DNA from: Oscheius onirici
Taxonomy: Eukaryota > Nematoda > Chromadorea > Rhabditida > Rhabditidae
Reading direction: 5' to 3'
Length of the DNA stretch: 64,000 nt
NCBI GenBank assembly: GCA_932521025.1
Contig: OW051471.1
Span: 1,674,001 to 1,738,000 of the forward strand
In this document: piece after piece, positions 1 to 11,360 of the stretch
How the letters are laid out: the number at the start of each line of letters is the position of its first letter
How positions within the stretch are numbered: the stretch's first letter is position 1
Program-made: the position numbers and the translations under genes
Notes under the pieces: generated by a model
Told to the model about the DNA's origin: nothing
Database searches by the model: none
What the model saw: only the letters and a program-made list of their open reading frames with translations

Positions 1-665
1 CTTCAGGAAGAAAATGCGCAAATTTTGACTAGAAGATGACACTTTCCAATGTTCCGATGTTCGGTTAAGTTGTAGAGCATAGAAAGAGCTACAACTTTGC
101 AGAACATCGGAAAGCTGTGAAATGTTGTCGTCTACTGGAAAATGGTGAAAAAGATGAAAAATTTGTGTGCTTTTGAGAGAAAAGAGATCCCCGAATCTAC
201 ATTGTCCTCAATTTTGTCGTTCTTCTCATCTGAAGTCCAAATATTAGTATTTTTTGCTGTCAAGCGTCCACCCAATCACTGAATTCAACAACAAGAGACT
301 TTTCGATACAAAGCGAAACAAAAAAAAACGGATGAATAAAAAATTGGCAAAATGTTTTAGCAACCACATAAAAGAAAAGTATTGGGAGAATCAACTTGTT
401 GGTCGGCTGCTTTGTTCCTCAGCAATTTTCCGATATCTAAAATGGTCCTGTCAGCATTTTTGCTCTTTTCCCAAAAATCATTTCATTTTTCTAGCCTAAC
501 CATGTTCTGCAAACTTTTTGATCAGAACAAACTCTACAACTTTGCATAACACTGCGTAACTGAAAATTTCTGGTCTTGTGCCCAAAACTTACTGGGAAAG
601 CATGAAGAGGGTTCATAACAGTGCCGAGCCTGAATACGCTACAGATTATAAAAATTATTTTTCAG
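1..665. other. No supported gene; upstream flank of proline-rich gene
   Basis: Short ORFs occur here, but none has convincing codon use or family similarity. The interval ends with a polypyrimidine acceptor (TTTTTCAG ending at 665) that opens the first visible exon of the proline-rich gene. The missing 5' exon, expected to carry the start and perhaps a signal peptide, may be in this interval or outside the window. Confidence 0.5.
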
Positions 666-1749
666 GCGGCTACGCCCAAGCCCCACAGGCTCAATTTGCT
701 CCTCCTCCCGTTGCTCAGGCTCCCGTAGCTCCTCCTCCCCAGGCTTTCGGACCTCCCGCTCCCTCAGGCGGCTACGCTCAGCCTCAGCAGCCTCAGTACC
801 AGCCTCAGCCTGCTCCTCAGCCCAGCTTCCAGCCTCAGCCTAGCTTCCAGCCTCAGGCTCCCCAAGGATATGCCAGACCTCAGGCTCCTCAGCCGAGCTA
901 TCAGCCTCAGGCTCCTCCTCCTCCTCAGCCTAGCTACCAGCCTCAGGCTCCTCCTCCCCCTCCTCCCATGCCTCAGCCTGCTCCTCAGGGATACGCTCAG
1001 GGACCTCCTCAGCAGTTCCAGGCTCCTCCTCCCCCTCCTCCCGCTCAGCCTCAGTACCAGCCTCAGCCTGCTCCTCAGCCCAGCTACCAGCCCCAGGCTC
1101 CTCAGGGATATGCTCAGCGTCCTCAGGCTCCTCCTTCTCCTCCTATGCCTCAGCCCAGCTACCAGCCCCAGGCTCCTCCTTCTCCTCCTCCTCAGACTCA
1201 AGGATATGCTCAGGGACCTCCCCAGCAGTTCCAGCCTCCTCCTCCTCCCATGCCTGCAGCTCCTCAGCCTAGCTTCCAGCCCCAGCCCCAGGCTCCTCCT
1301 CCTCCCCCAGCTGGTAAGAAATTTGGCCGGAATTGATGGTAAAATAGCCATTTCAGCTCCTCAAGGATACGCTCAGCGTCCTCAGGCCCCTCCTCCTCCT
1401 CCTCCCCCGGCTCCAGTCCAGCCTGCTCCTTACAGTCCTCCCCAGCCTCAGGGATACGCTCAGCAGCCTCAAGCTCCTCCTCAGCCTAGCTATCAGCCTC
1501 AGGCTCCTCCTCCGCCTCCTCCTGCAGGTAAGAAATTTACGACATAATTGATGCTAAAAATAGCTATTTCAGCTCCTCAGGGATACAGCCAGCCTCAGGC
1601 TCCTCCTCCCCCTCCCCCTGCTCCTACTGGTAAGAAATTTGAGCGGGAGGGATAAATACTCTTAATTTTTAGGCGGCAACTACGCTTCTGCCCCTACTCC
1701 TTACAGAAGATACCAGAAGTTCCACCTTCTCCGTGCCTCTCGTGCCTAA
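666..1749 (+). CDS. Proline/glutamine-rich repeat protein (5' partial)
   Basis: Exons proposed at 666-1313, 1357-1527, 1573-1629 and 1673-1749. All are joined in phase 1 and open in one frame to TAA at 1747. The product consists of degenerate repeats such as PQGYAQ, PSYQPQAPPPPP and QPQPAPQPSFQPQ. It ends in a distinct non-repetitive tail, GGNYASAPTPYRRYQKF followed by HLLRASRA. Such Pro/Gln/Tyr-rich low-complexity chains are seen in secreted or structural and prion-like worm proteins; the exact role is not recognisable. The first exon starts GC GGC TAC and the last GC GGC AAC, so exon edges are duplicated too. A minus-strand Arg/Leu-rich ORF over the same bases is its shadow. The start codon is not identified because the phase-1 acceptor at 666 needs an upstream exon. 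Confidence 0.8.
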
Positions 1750-2130
1750 GATCTCTTCCATCTCCCATCAGACTTTGAAAGTTTCAAACTTTTCGATAAC
1801 TACCTACCTGGTCTCTCTTTTGTAAATAGCAGGAATGAAGTGTCTTGCCATATATTCTGTCTTCATTTTTTGTGAAAATGTTCTCAGTTGAAGAGAAAGT
1901 CCAAATCTTCTTCAAGCAATCTTCCTGAGCCTTAGGAACTGGATTGTTTGAACTTTTTCAATACGTCGAGAAAATCATATCGAACGGTATTTTATCCTCC
2001 CTCGCTGCTTTGGATGAGTTCTCTTTTCAACTGAAAGTGCAAAATGTTTCAAGGAATCTTTATAACTGGAGATCAAACTTCTGAGTGCTTGTTGATGTGA
2101 TATGTTGAAAAAAAAAATTTTGAATTGCAG
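1750..2130. other. 3' flank of proline-rich gene; nothing supported
   Basis: AT-rich sequence after the stop at 1747-1749. I see no exon with supported splice signals until the acceptor TTGCAG ending at 2130. Confidence 0.5.
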
Positions 2131-3159
2131 AAAATCGGTCTCATTATTGGTGTACTAGGTATATTGGGAACCCTACTCTGCTACAACATTGTGTTGACTA
2201 GGCCCCGGCGTTTTACAAACTCGGGTGATGTTTGCCTCTTTATCATTTTACCAGCAAAAATAATGCGTAGCTATTCGTATTTTTTCTAGGTACGATGATG
2301 AATAGCTTCAAGCAATTTGGCCCAACAGCAGATATCGGTTTTTTTGCAAGACAAATAGCTGAAAACAACAAGAAAAAGTGAGTTACATCAAAAATGACTG
2401 TGATCAAGTGAGTTTATACAGATTGCGATTGAATTATTGAATAGTACAGTTATTCAAATGATTGAGCAACAACCAAAACAGCGTCGTTACAACAATTTGG
2501 GGAAACATGTGCTTTCAAAAAAATCCAGCGAAAATATTCTCCGCTGGATCCAGCTTTTGAAATCAAAATTCTACCAACAAGATCTGCTGAGTGAAAAACC
2601 GCTGCCCAGCCACTAATTTGTAGTCACCTTGAAACCTGTTCCAATCTCTTGACGCACGCGCCCCCCCCCTGCCATCATCTCTCTGCAAATGTCCTAAACT
2701 GATGTTCCTTCTGAGCTATTTCCTCCTATTTTCGACCGTTTCCCCTGATAGAGTAGGGATTTTCTTCATCTTTTTCCAATTTTTAGTTCGAAAAAGGCTG
2801 GTTTTCCTTCAACTACTGGGCAGTGAATGAAGAGCGACATGTCGTCTATACGAAAAAAGACGAGGCTCTTCAAGAAATTGGTCCAGAAACTTCTATAAAA
2901 GAACCGGAAAATGGTCTAAAAATGGATGAAAGTGTAGAAAAAACTACTGAGAAGAAGCCAGAAATTCGAGAAATTGCAATTTTGGATGAGACGGGAAGGG
3001 TTGGGCCGAATTTTGAGGTCAAACATATTCATGGTGAGTGATTTTTTACACGAAAAATAAAAGAAAATTGCAGAAGAACATAATTTTGACCCGGAACCCA
3101 GAATTCAAATTGAAGTGAAGGAAGTCAATTCGATGGACACGAATCTTTTTGAGAAGGAG
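2131..3159 (+). CDS. Unassigned exon cluster with one membrane segment
   Basis: Candidate exons are 2131-2224, 2290-2377, 2445 to about 2615, 2787-3033 and 3074-3159. The first encodes KIGLIIGVLGILGTLLCYNI, a clear hydrophobic helix, followed by basic residues. The second and third read on in compatible phase (1, then 2) into TVIQMIEQQPKQRRY and reach TAA at about 2615. The last two join in phase 1 and encode a charged, Glu/Lys-rich segment (FEKGWFSFNYWAVNEERHVV to NSMDTNLFEKE). I cannot join the third exon to the fourth in frame, so these may be two genes, or the second pair may be the 5' part of the channel gene downstream. No family is recognised and no start codon is assigned. Confidence 0.4.
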
Positions 3160-3841
3160 GTAATTTTTTGGCTTTTCCCATGACGAACTTTGGAAGCAAT
3201 TTTTGTATAGGAGAAACCTGTATATGATCTGAATGTGTGAAAATTTGGATTCTTTATAGAGAAAGGGATTTGTCTTTTCCCCTTGATTTACTGAATTCAA
3301 CAGAACAAAAAGAGTTTGAACTTTTGTTTGAACTACGCAACTGGACAAAAAGTGAACAATAGCTCTTACAAAAGTCAAATCCTCGTCTTTTCTCATAGGA
3401 TCACTGTTTTATCGTCCGTTCCACAAACTGCATAAGAGTGAGGAGAGTACTGAAACAAACCTGGGGGCTTTTACTTTCATTAGTAACTTTTTGAAGTAGT
3501 TTCATTTTCCGAAAACCTTTCATAGCATTAGTAACCTGTGAGTAACAAGCTCGTTGTTTATTCCATTGTACAAAAAAAACGTTTTACTCCGAGATCCAAG
3601 ACTGAGTAGACTAGAAAACAACAGTGCTTAGAAAACTAGAACATTTGAGACTAAAAGAATACGTTGTTTGTTAATTTTGCAAAGGCAACCGTTCTATTCG
3701 TCTGGAGATCATGCCAATTTCCCACACAAAGTTGGATATTCGTGTCAGCTAATAATAGTCAGCTTGTGCTAAAATGGTCTAAACTGGTCTCCAAATGATG
3801 AGAAACTATTACAGCACTTTCTTCCGAACCTTTTTAGTCGA

Positions 3842-6800
3842 GTGAATGAAACAAATTGTAAGATGAATCGGGCTGTAATAGATCAATGGGAACTCTTACT
3901 ACTAAAACTTTTATTGAAGATTCTCCCAATAATCATCGACGAATCCCGTGCTTCAGAAGTCCGTGTCCAGCTCTCCAATCTCAGTCTTTTACAAGAGCCG
4001 GACGGTGAAAAACATAGGTTTTTCTTGTTTTTCTCACCTTTCAACAGCGCTTGCAGGGATCTCGGAAGCAGTTTTGTTCTGCCCATCATGAACATGACCA
4101 ACTACGACAATAACACAGTTCCGGTGGCTTTTACAGGTGAATTTCCAAAGCAAACAACATTGTTTAATATCTCTACTATCTAAAGCGCGATGGTGTCTGT
4201 CGTGGACTGTTTGGATGTTTGTTTGTCCGAGGCCACGAACAAGTCGGGACAAGCTTTTCTTAGGATTAGAGTTAGTTTTGAACTTAGAGTGCGAAATAAT
4301 CCAATGCTTGGACATCATTCTCCGTACTTCTGAGCGGCGCAGGTGTCAGGGCGGCGACAGCCGTCGTAGACGGCTGATAATAAGTAAAATCAATGAAGCG
4401 TAAAAGTAGTGTTCTAAACGTTCTCTAGCTGAACTGTTCGGAAGTTTCTGCTTGAAACAATAGCAGTATCCCCTATAGTCTTTCATTTACCAAAGTTCGA
4501 AGAGAAAGAATGTTAATTTTCCTAATAAATCATACAAAATTATGACTTTTTGTGCTTCGCAACGCTCTCAAAAGGGGCTGTCATTATTGTATGTATCCGC
4601 CTGTATGAATCAAAGACTTCTGTTAACAGTGTAGACCAGAAACTAACGTACAACCAGAAACAGACAAGCTAAACTATTAAAAACTTATGGTGTCTGTGGT
4701 TGAGTCTGTCTGTCTGTTTGTCCATGGCCACGAGAATCGTCGTAGCAAGTAAAGGGTTGTCAAGATTGGACAGCATATTAATTTTGAACTTGGAGGTTTT
4801 ACATCAGGGTTGGGCGAGCACGAGGATATGGAGGGTCCAAGTTGCAAAAGTGACCAACTTCAGGCAGTTGCACAGCTCTAACGGGCTCGAATTGGACAAA
4901 TCGGTCCATGCACCTTGAAAGAGCTCAATCTGGGCTACAAAACTCTGCATGGAACAAAGAGGGTCCAATGGAAAATTTTCGAGAAACACGCCTCTGAATT
5001 TCAGGTGGTTCCGGCGCACCCAACCCATGATCATGGGTCAAAAAATATAATTTCTCCGTTTAGCATTATTTCTCCTTCCCAGGCCTTTTTATTGATTTCT
5101 GACACTTTCTCTCTCAATTGTTCTTGTTCTTACGAATTTTGAATCTGAGACACTGTGACTCTTTGTTCCATTTAGTTATACAATGAGTATGAAACTAAAC
5201 AATTTCAAGTTTTGAAGTGAAAGATCTGAACAAAGACACTCATAATTCGGACACAATGAAGATAGAGAGAAAACCCTTACAGACATACATTTTTTTCATA
5301 TGCTTTGCTCAAGCCAACTAAATTAGGATATCTTCCTCTAAATATATTCTAAACTTGAAACATGTCTAATTGTAAGGAGCGAATTTTAACAGAAAAACAT
5401 AACAAACTCACACCAGGGATGGCAAACCTGGCAGAAAAAGTCGCGCCTGCCAGGTTGGGCCAGGCCAGGTTAGGTTGTAACCAGCGCGCCAAACATGGCC
5501 CAACCTGGCCAGGTTTGGCGGCTAGGATCGCGGCGGGTTACTGTAGCAAATCGATAAAACTTTATTTCTCTTGTAGATTCTTGTACTATATGTTATTTTT
5601 TCCCTTTTTTCGTTGCAACACGTTATAAAGTCACCAACAACGACAATAAAATAAGAAAACTAGAGAAAAATCGAGTTTTATCGATTGCTACAGTAACCCG
5701 CCGCGATCCTAGGCCAGGTTGGGCCAGGTTTGGCGCGCTGCTTACAAGCTAACCTGGCCTGGCCTGGACAGGCCAGGCCAGGTTGGCGCCGTGTTCACAA
5801 CCTGGTCTGGCCGGCCGACCAGGTTTGCCATCCCTGATGCAGGTGATGGGAAATTTGTTGTCGAATAGCATCCAACGTCAAATCATTCGTTTCTTCAAAA
5901 GGTTTATTTTATCAATCTGCTGAAACAGGCAAAAAAAATTCTTTTTTTTCTTTTAGAACTTTTCTTGGGGTTTACAGAACTCTATTGATTTTGAAATGCT
6001 CCGTGAAGGGTCCTAAACCAAAATCGAATAATGCCACTCTCATTTTGAAAAGAAACTGTATTCAGACATTCCCGTCCACGTCGCAGTCCAACTGAACATT
6101 CTTCATTTGGCCAATTTTGACAATGATCTCATGGAATACTCCATTGACGTCGAGATGAAGCTGACGTGGTTTGATCTTCGTCTGGTCAACAACTACTCTC
6201 AGCCGATCAGAATCAGAGAACTGCCGCTTTTGCAGAGAACCTGGACACCGGATCCGTACATTGTCAACTCTAAACATTCACATTTTCACAAGGTAAAACT
6301 CCTATTGATCAAACCATCGACGGTACGTCCACATTCTAGCAGCTGTTGAAACATTAAAATAGGTAGTCTCCTCTTTTTGAACAATCCTTTTTTGTTCGAG
6401 ACCCATTTACATCATTTTATCACCCCTACAAACTGTATACTCGGTCAAAAATAAGCAGCAATTTGTGCGGAAATTGGGGTCTCGAAACGAATAGAGAAAG
6501 TATTTAGCGTTGTTGAAATTTGGAAAACTAATGTTTGGGCTATAGTTAAAACTGTTTATTCGGTATTCAAGGAAGGTCACCTGAGATCACATCCGAAGAA
6601 TAGAGGGGTCTTGGAGTGATGGGCTATAGATTCTTTTCCAATAAATCAACTTATTTCACAGCAAACAGCAAAATTTTCTGCCCATTTCTAGAAGTTTTGA
6701 CCTGTCGGATAAAAAAATATTTTGTTTCAGAACTAACACACCTTCAGGCATGAATGACTTGAATGCTACCATGTGTCACAATATTTCAATAAAAATTACA

Positions 6801-9800
6801 TCAGCTTTATCCGGTACTCCTTCCCAAGTCTTGCTAATTTCCCACGATAAAACTTACAATTTCCCAGAAATTACCCAAGTACTTACTTTCATGTGTCCTT
6901 CCCCAACTTCCGAATGCGAATCTTCCCCAATGGACTGGTAACCTACACCATGAGGTACGGTTTTTCAATACACCCGAATAAGAGAATTTAGAATAACGTC
7001 AGTCTGCAACTGCTTCATGTTCTTCTGTCTCTATCCACACGACAAACAGACGTGTGATATGATGCTCAGTTCAAGTAAGTATCGTTTTTCGAAGTTATGG
7101 GCCATAGTTAGGTCTTTTGTTTCGTTGATGAGCTAAAAGAAGGTAAAGATTTACAGTGTACTTCTTCTCTACTGTCCACATTGGCTTTCCTTCCCACATC
7201 CTCCTTCTTACTAAAAACTGATGTACACAAATTGTTATCTAGACATAATGTAACCCAAAACTTTCCTATTTTAAAAGTGAGATCTCCTCGCTAGAAGCCA
7301 AAATCTCTAATCTTTACCGTGGTAAAGTACTTTGACTGAATGTACATCAACGTAGGGGTAAATTCAAGTACTTTACGACTAGTTTTTTGTTTTCAGTAAC
7401 GGTCAAAGAAGAGGTGCAGCTTTCATTCTTCGCTCAATTTGATTTTTCTTTTGGAATGCTATTCTCTAACTCTTTTCCGATGTGAAAAAATAAAACATAA
7501 ATCAACAGTTAGGTAACCAAGTGACAACATAACGTTTCCTTACTTGAGGGAAATTCTGTTTACGAGAGAATTCTGTTCACTGTTCATGAGTTTAGGACGC
7601 AAAAAGCACTAAACTTATTGATAATAGCGGTTTTTTGCTATTTTGCTGTTGATGTCAAAGCGAAGAAACGGGCTCTCGAAAATTTGAAACTCGGACAGTC
7701 TTGTTGAGTTTGATTTTTAAAAAAGGTTCATATTAGATGACAGATGGGTAGCATACATCATGAAACAAGTGAGGCACAACTTCGTCGTACAATATGACTT
7801 TTGGCTGAAACGAACTAGATAAAAGCGAACTAGACATTTTTCTCGCGTAATTTGCTCCAGTACAATGCATTGTACCCTATAGCATTGTTTGCTTTCACCA
7901 TTACTTTGAAACACAATTTTTACGTAGCTCACGGTTTTGAAAAGGTTTTCTTCGATGCTTTTTGCGGGATTTCGTCGTACTTTCTTACCTCCCTCGTATC
8001 CTGTTTTTTTGACAATTTCGAGGATTTTGGAACTGAAGCCATGTTTACTTCTCGAAACTTTTTTCTGCAGGCCATTTGATAAAATAGTTGCCGCACGATA
8101 AATAATTCTGGTGGTTGTACTGTACATTTTTTGGCAAAATGGTTCATTTTTTAGTTTATGTACAGTTTTTAGTCTTCTCTTGCCTCTTTTTCCTTGGTAA
8201 AATCCTCATCATTTTCAGTCGCCTACCCCGACTCTTTCGTCCGTTTCCATTGGCACAAGAAGCCCATCAGTTTCGAGAGACCAATAGCCTTGCCGGAGCT
8301 CCAAATTCGAAGTCTAGACACCGATAAATGCGGTCCAATTGAAGGGAAATTGAGTATTTTGGCGCCAAATTCGAAAAATTCCCAGTTTTTCAGTCCGATC
8401 CTCTTGTTTACGTCTAGTTTTCGAACTGGAAAGGGACGGAGCCCGATTTGTTGTTGAGAAATACGTTCCGAGCACTCTGGCCATGATGTTCGCTTGGGTA
8501 GCTCCGTACGTCCCGTACAATTATGAGGATGTCAGAATTGTTACGCCGATTACGGTAAGTTTGGTATTTTTAATTTAGTGAAAAGTTTGCTGAAATATTA
8601 CAAGAATGGTAGGAACAAGGAAGAGATTGAACAAAAAAAGGTTATGTCGGAAAAATAGAAGGGTCTTGATTTATAAGTTGGGAAAATTGAGTTACAGGAA
8701 TCATGCAAAGATTGAGAATTATTCCAAAATACTAATCCATCGTAGCAAAACGGTCTAAATAGCATGGTTTCACCATCACGGTGCAGAAAATATTTGGGAG
8801 ATACCTAGAATTTGAGTCCAGGTTGAGTAGACCCATTTTAGGAAAAAGACGGTGTTGAAAATGTTACAGGGATGGTAGATAGACGGTGAAGAGTGTAAGT
8901 GCTCAGAGCTTTGTTGGTCGTTGGTTTTGGGTGACTTTTTGAAGAATAATATAATGGCCGAAGAAATTTTTACAACAGTGCAAAAATTGCAAGATGAGAC
9001 AGGGCGATAGAATCTGACCTGAAGCTAAAGTGCGTGAATTTTTTATCTGGTAGAAAGTTCAAAAATGGTTTCAGGGATGATATTACTATATCAAATAATT
9101 GGAAAACGTGGTGTATTGGTAAAGGTCGGGGGAAAAACACGTGTCAGCCAACTTGCGCAAACCAATTGAATACACCAGTAGTACCATGTAGAGAAAAACA
9201 TGAGCACTGTGTATCAGCGGTTTCTTCTTAAAAAATTCTATACGTTCGGTATACGACCGCTCTCAGACTGCGTCGGCCTCTGCATTGATCCGCGAACATC
9301 AAAACGTTTGGTCTGGTTTGGTTTACTCAAATTAGAAAAAATTCTGTTGCAACGGCGCGTTCAGTATTCTTCATCCGAAACTCAGTATATCCCTCACTGT
9401 TGAAACGAAAAGAATTTTCAAAAGGTTAGCCTAAATCTTGTATAAAACTAGCCAAAGAACAAAGATTTCATTCAATCGTAGCTCCTTTCGAAATCTCCTT
9501 ATTTTCAGGTCCTCCTAACCCTGGTCCAGATGGAAAAGGGCGAAAATGAGCTCCGTACCAGCTACTTGACCTCTCTCGACGTCTGGTTTGCAGCCATGAA
9601 GTGTTTTACCGTACTTTCTCTCGTGGAAAGTCTCATCGTCTTGGCTCTAATCAAGAGAAGCAGAGCAATGGAAAAGAACTCTGCCAAAGCTGCCAACGAA
9701 CTGGAAAAGCAGCAATTTCGGAGGAGTGCCAAGCGGCTAAATTGGCTCTATCACCAGCTGGACGCTGTCTGTCGACTCCTTTCGCCAATTGTATTTGTCG

Positions 9801-9886
9801 GATTTTTTGCCTATTATTGTCTGTTTGTTGTGCAGGGAGATGAGGGAAGTTGCACGACGAGGCGGGAAATGATGAGGAGGAGGTAG
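3842..9886 (+). CDS. Cys-loop ligand-gated ion channel subunit (nematode LGC/GGR-like)
   Basis: Proposed exons: about 3842-4136, 6066-6292, 6868 (or 6880)-6954, 6992-7074, 8219-8353, 8394-8554 and 9509-9886, ending in TAG. The extracellular domain has the typical FDNDLMEYSIDVEMKLTWFD stretch, a WTPDPYIVNS segment, RIFPNGLVTYTMR, and the Cys-loop CFMFFCLYPHDKQTC (13 residues between cysteines). Four membrane helices follow: M1 in STLAMMFAWVAPYVPY, M2 near IVTPITVLLTLVQM, M3 in FAAMKCFTVLSLVESLIVLA and M4 in LLSPIVFVGFFAYYCLFVV. The M3-M4 loop is short and basic. The product should form a pentameric neurotransmitter-gated channel at the plasma membrane. The ligand cannot be read from sequence. 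The start is unresolved, and the 6292/6868 junction does not match in phase, so a small exon is missed or the frame is broken there. Short introns at 6955-6991 and 8354-8393 are typical of worms. Confidence 0.85.
5414..5836. mobile_element. Fold-back element, CAGGGATGGCAAACC family, copy 1
   Basis: The element begins CAGGGATGGCAAACCTGGC and ends with the complement, GGTTTGCCATCCCTG. The arms are rich in GGCCAGG and GGTTGGGCC motifs. The core pairs internally: ATCGATAAAAC near 5551 is complementary to GTTTTATCGAT near 5674. It lies in the long channel intron between 4137 and 6065. No ORF of a transposase is visible, so it is a non-autonomous inverted-repeat element. Confidence 0.8.
6545..6625 (-). 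repeat. Fragment of tRNA-derived SINE-like repeat
   Basis: Matches the body of the repeat at 45955-46200, with the shared blocks TTTATTCGGTATTCAAGG and CACATCCGAAGAATAGAGG. The tRNA-like head is absent. It lies in a channel intron. Confidence 0.6.
7075..8218. other. Channel intron
   Basis: Bounded by GTAAGT at 7075 and TTTTCAG ending at 8218, with phase 1 on both sides. Several ORFs of about 70-130 codons on both strands show no family similarity, and I treat them as chance. Confidence 0.6.
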
Positions 9887-10136
9887 TCTAATAAAGTTTT
9901 GATGCTTTCTTTATGATTTCCTACCTGTGTGTAACAAGTATCTCCTCAAAAGTGTATTATACCCCCAACAGTGAAACAAAAACAGAATTTTGTGCTAACT
10001 ATTGTCTGTTCAACAACGGCTACCGCGACCCCAAGTATGCAAATCACGATCTACTCTCAAGTCTTACCGAACAATTAGCGCAAACTCTTCATTCTCATTC
10101 ACACAAAGTGTACAATCTCTTCCTATCAAAAAGTCT

Positions 10137-10384
10137 TTAACAATGCTGCTTGTCGTCGTACTGTACAATGTCCAGCGTGACATAGGTCATGTCGTACTCT
10201 CCTCCGAGAACATACTTCGGAATACCGAATCTCGTCTCCCTGTAGCAGTTTTTCTTCTTGACATTGCAGGTGTGGGTAAAGACGAGATAGGGCTCAATGC
10301 TCAGAACTTCGTCTTCCTGACTAAAGATGTGGAATTCGTCTTCGTTATTGATCTTTACTTCGGCCAGAGTGTCGTCGGGAGTGA
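10137..10384 (-). CDS. Transthyretin-like (TTR) family protein, 3' exon
   Basis: On the minus strand an acceptor (TTTTCAG) precedes an exon that opens in phase 1 and ends at TAA (10137-10139). The product contains PDDTLAEVKINNEDEFHIF, then IEPYLVFTHTC, NCYRETRFGIPKYVLGG and TYVTLDIVQYDDKQHC. This matches the pattern of the second half of nematode transthyretin-like proteins: a DDxLA stretch, a P-Y-L-x-x-x-H-x-C motif, an IPK motif and a terminal cysteine. These are small secreted proteins, some acting as extracellular bridging factors. The 5' exons with signal peptide were not found; just upstream on this strand lies a transposon cluster, so the gene may be split by a long intron or truncated. 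The plus-strand ORF over the same bases is a shadow. Confidence 0.75.
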
Positions 10385-10447
10385 CTGAAAATTGTTTTTT
10401 GGAAACCGCCCAAGGATTTTATCGTTTTCCAAACGAAACACTTGTTA

Positions 10448-10920
10448 TTTAAAGGGACAGTCTCATTATGGGAGTCCAGGTCTCCAGGGGAAATCAGGTA
10501 ACTTCGTGGCGGGACCCACGACAAATTGCATTTTTGCCTTTTTATGGTGTTTACACTCGTTTTTTTCGTTTTTTACTTGTTTCTAATCGATTTCTCGTCA
10601 AAAATTACCCCTAAAATGAGTAGTGGAACGCTAAAATTAGTGAAAAATTGACCGAAATAGGCGAAACTAGAAAAAACTAAGCCAAAAAGTGATTTTATGT
10701 CTATTTCGGTCAATTTTCCACTAATTTTAGCGTTCCATCACTCATTTTAGGGGTAATTTTTGATGATAAGTCGATTGAAAACAAGTGAAAAACGAAAAAA
10801 TGAGTGTAAACACCATAAAAAGGCAAAAATGCAATTTGTCGTGGGTCCCGCCACGAAGTTGCCTGATTTCCCCTGGAGGCCTGGAGGCCTGGAGGCTCAT
10901 AATGAGACTGTCCCTTTAAA
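10448..10920. mobile_element. Inverted-repeat MITE, TTTAAAGGGACAGTC family, full copy
   Basis: It starts ATTTAAAGGGACAGTCTCATT and ends AATGAGACTGTCCCTTTAAA, so the two ends are inverted complements. Sub-terminal GTGGGTCCCGCCACGAAGTT and its counterpart, and the ATCGATT and ACCACTCATTTTAGGGGTA blocks, recur in all copies. No coding capacity. Confidence 0.85.
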
Positions 10921-11110
10921 GAGACACTGACATTATAACCAGATAGCAGAAATCTGGGAAGCCCGTCATTCAAACCTCAAACACCTCAAATATTGCATTT
11001 CCGTGTTTTCTTTGTTCTAACTCATTTTTTTTTATTTTACTTGTTTCTAATCGATTTTTCGTTAAAAGTTACCCCTAAAATGAGTGGTGGAACGGCAAAT
11101 TTGGTGGGAA
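10914..11110. mobile_element. Partial copy of the TTTAAAGGGACAGTC MITE family
   Basis: A half element abutting the full copy. It begins CTTTAAAGAGACACTGACAT, carries TTCAAACCTCAAACACCTC and stops after the AATGAGTGGTGGAACG block. The second arm is absent. Confidence 0.7.
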
Positions 11111-11360
11111 ATCTACTGTCCATCTATAGCGTGGAGTTTTGAATTTTGGATTCAATAGCATGAATAATGCGAAATGAAAAGTGTTTTTATGGTTCTCATC
11201 ACAGGTCAATTGATTTGGGAATCTAGACGGCAATATTGGCAGATTCTAAAACAATTGTGAAATGCTTCTCTTAGCTAAAAAAAGATGCATGGTCAGGCCT
11301 TGTCAAGTACTATCTATCGTTCGTTCATCGATAGAAAACAGATAATTTGTATGCTGCTAG

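Noticed and set aside
764..1351. Minus-strand Arg/Leu-rich ORF of 195 codons
   Set aside because: It is the antisense shadow of the proline-rich repeat; composition follows from CCT/CAG repeats.
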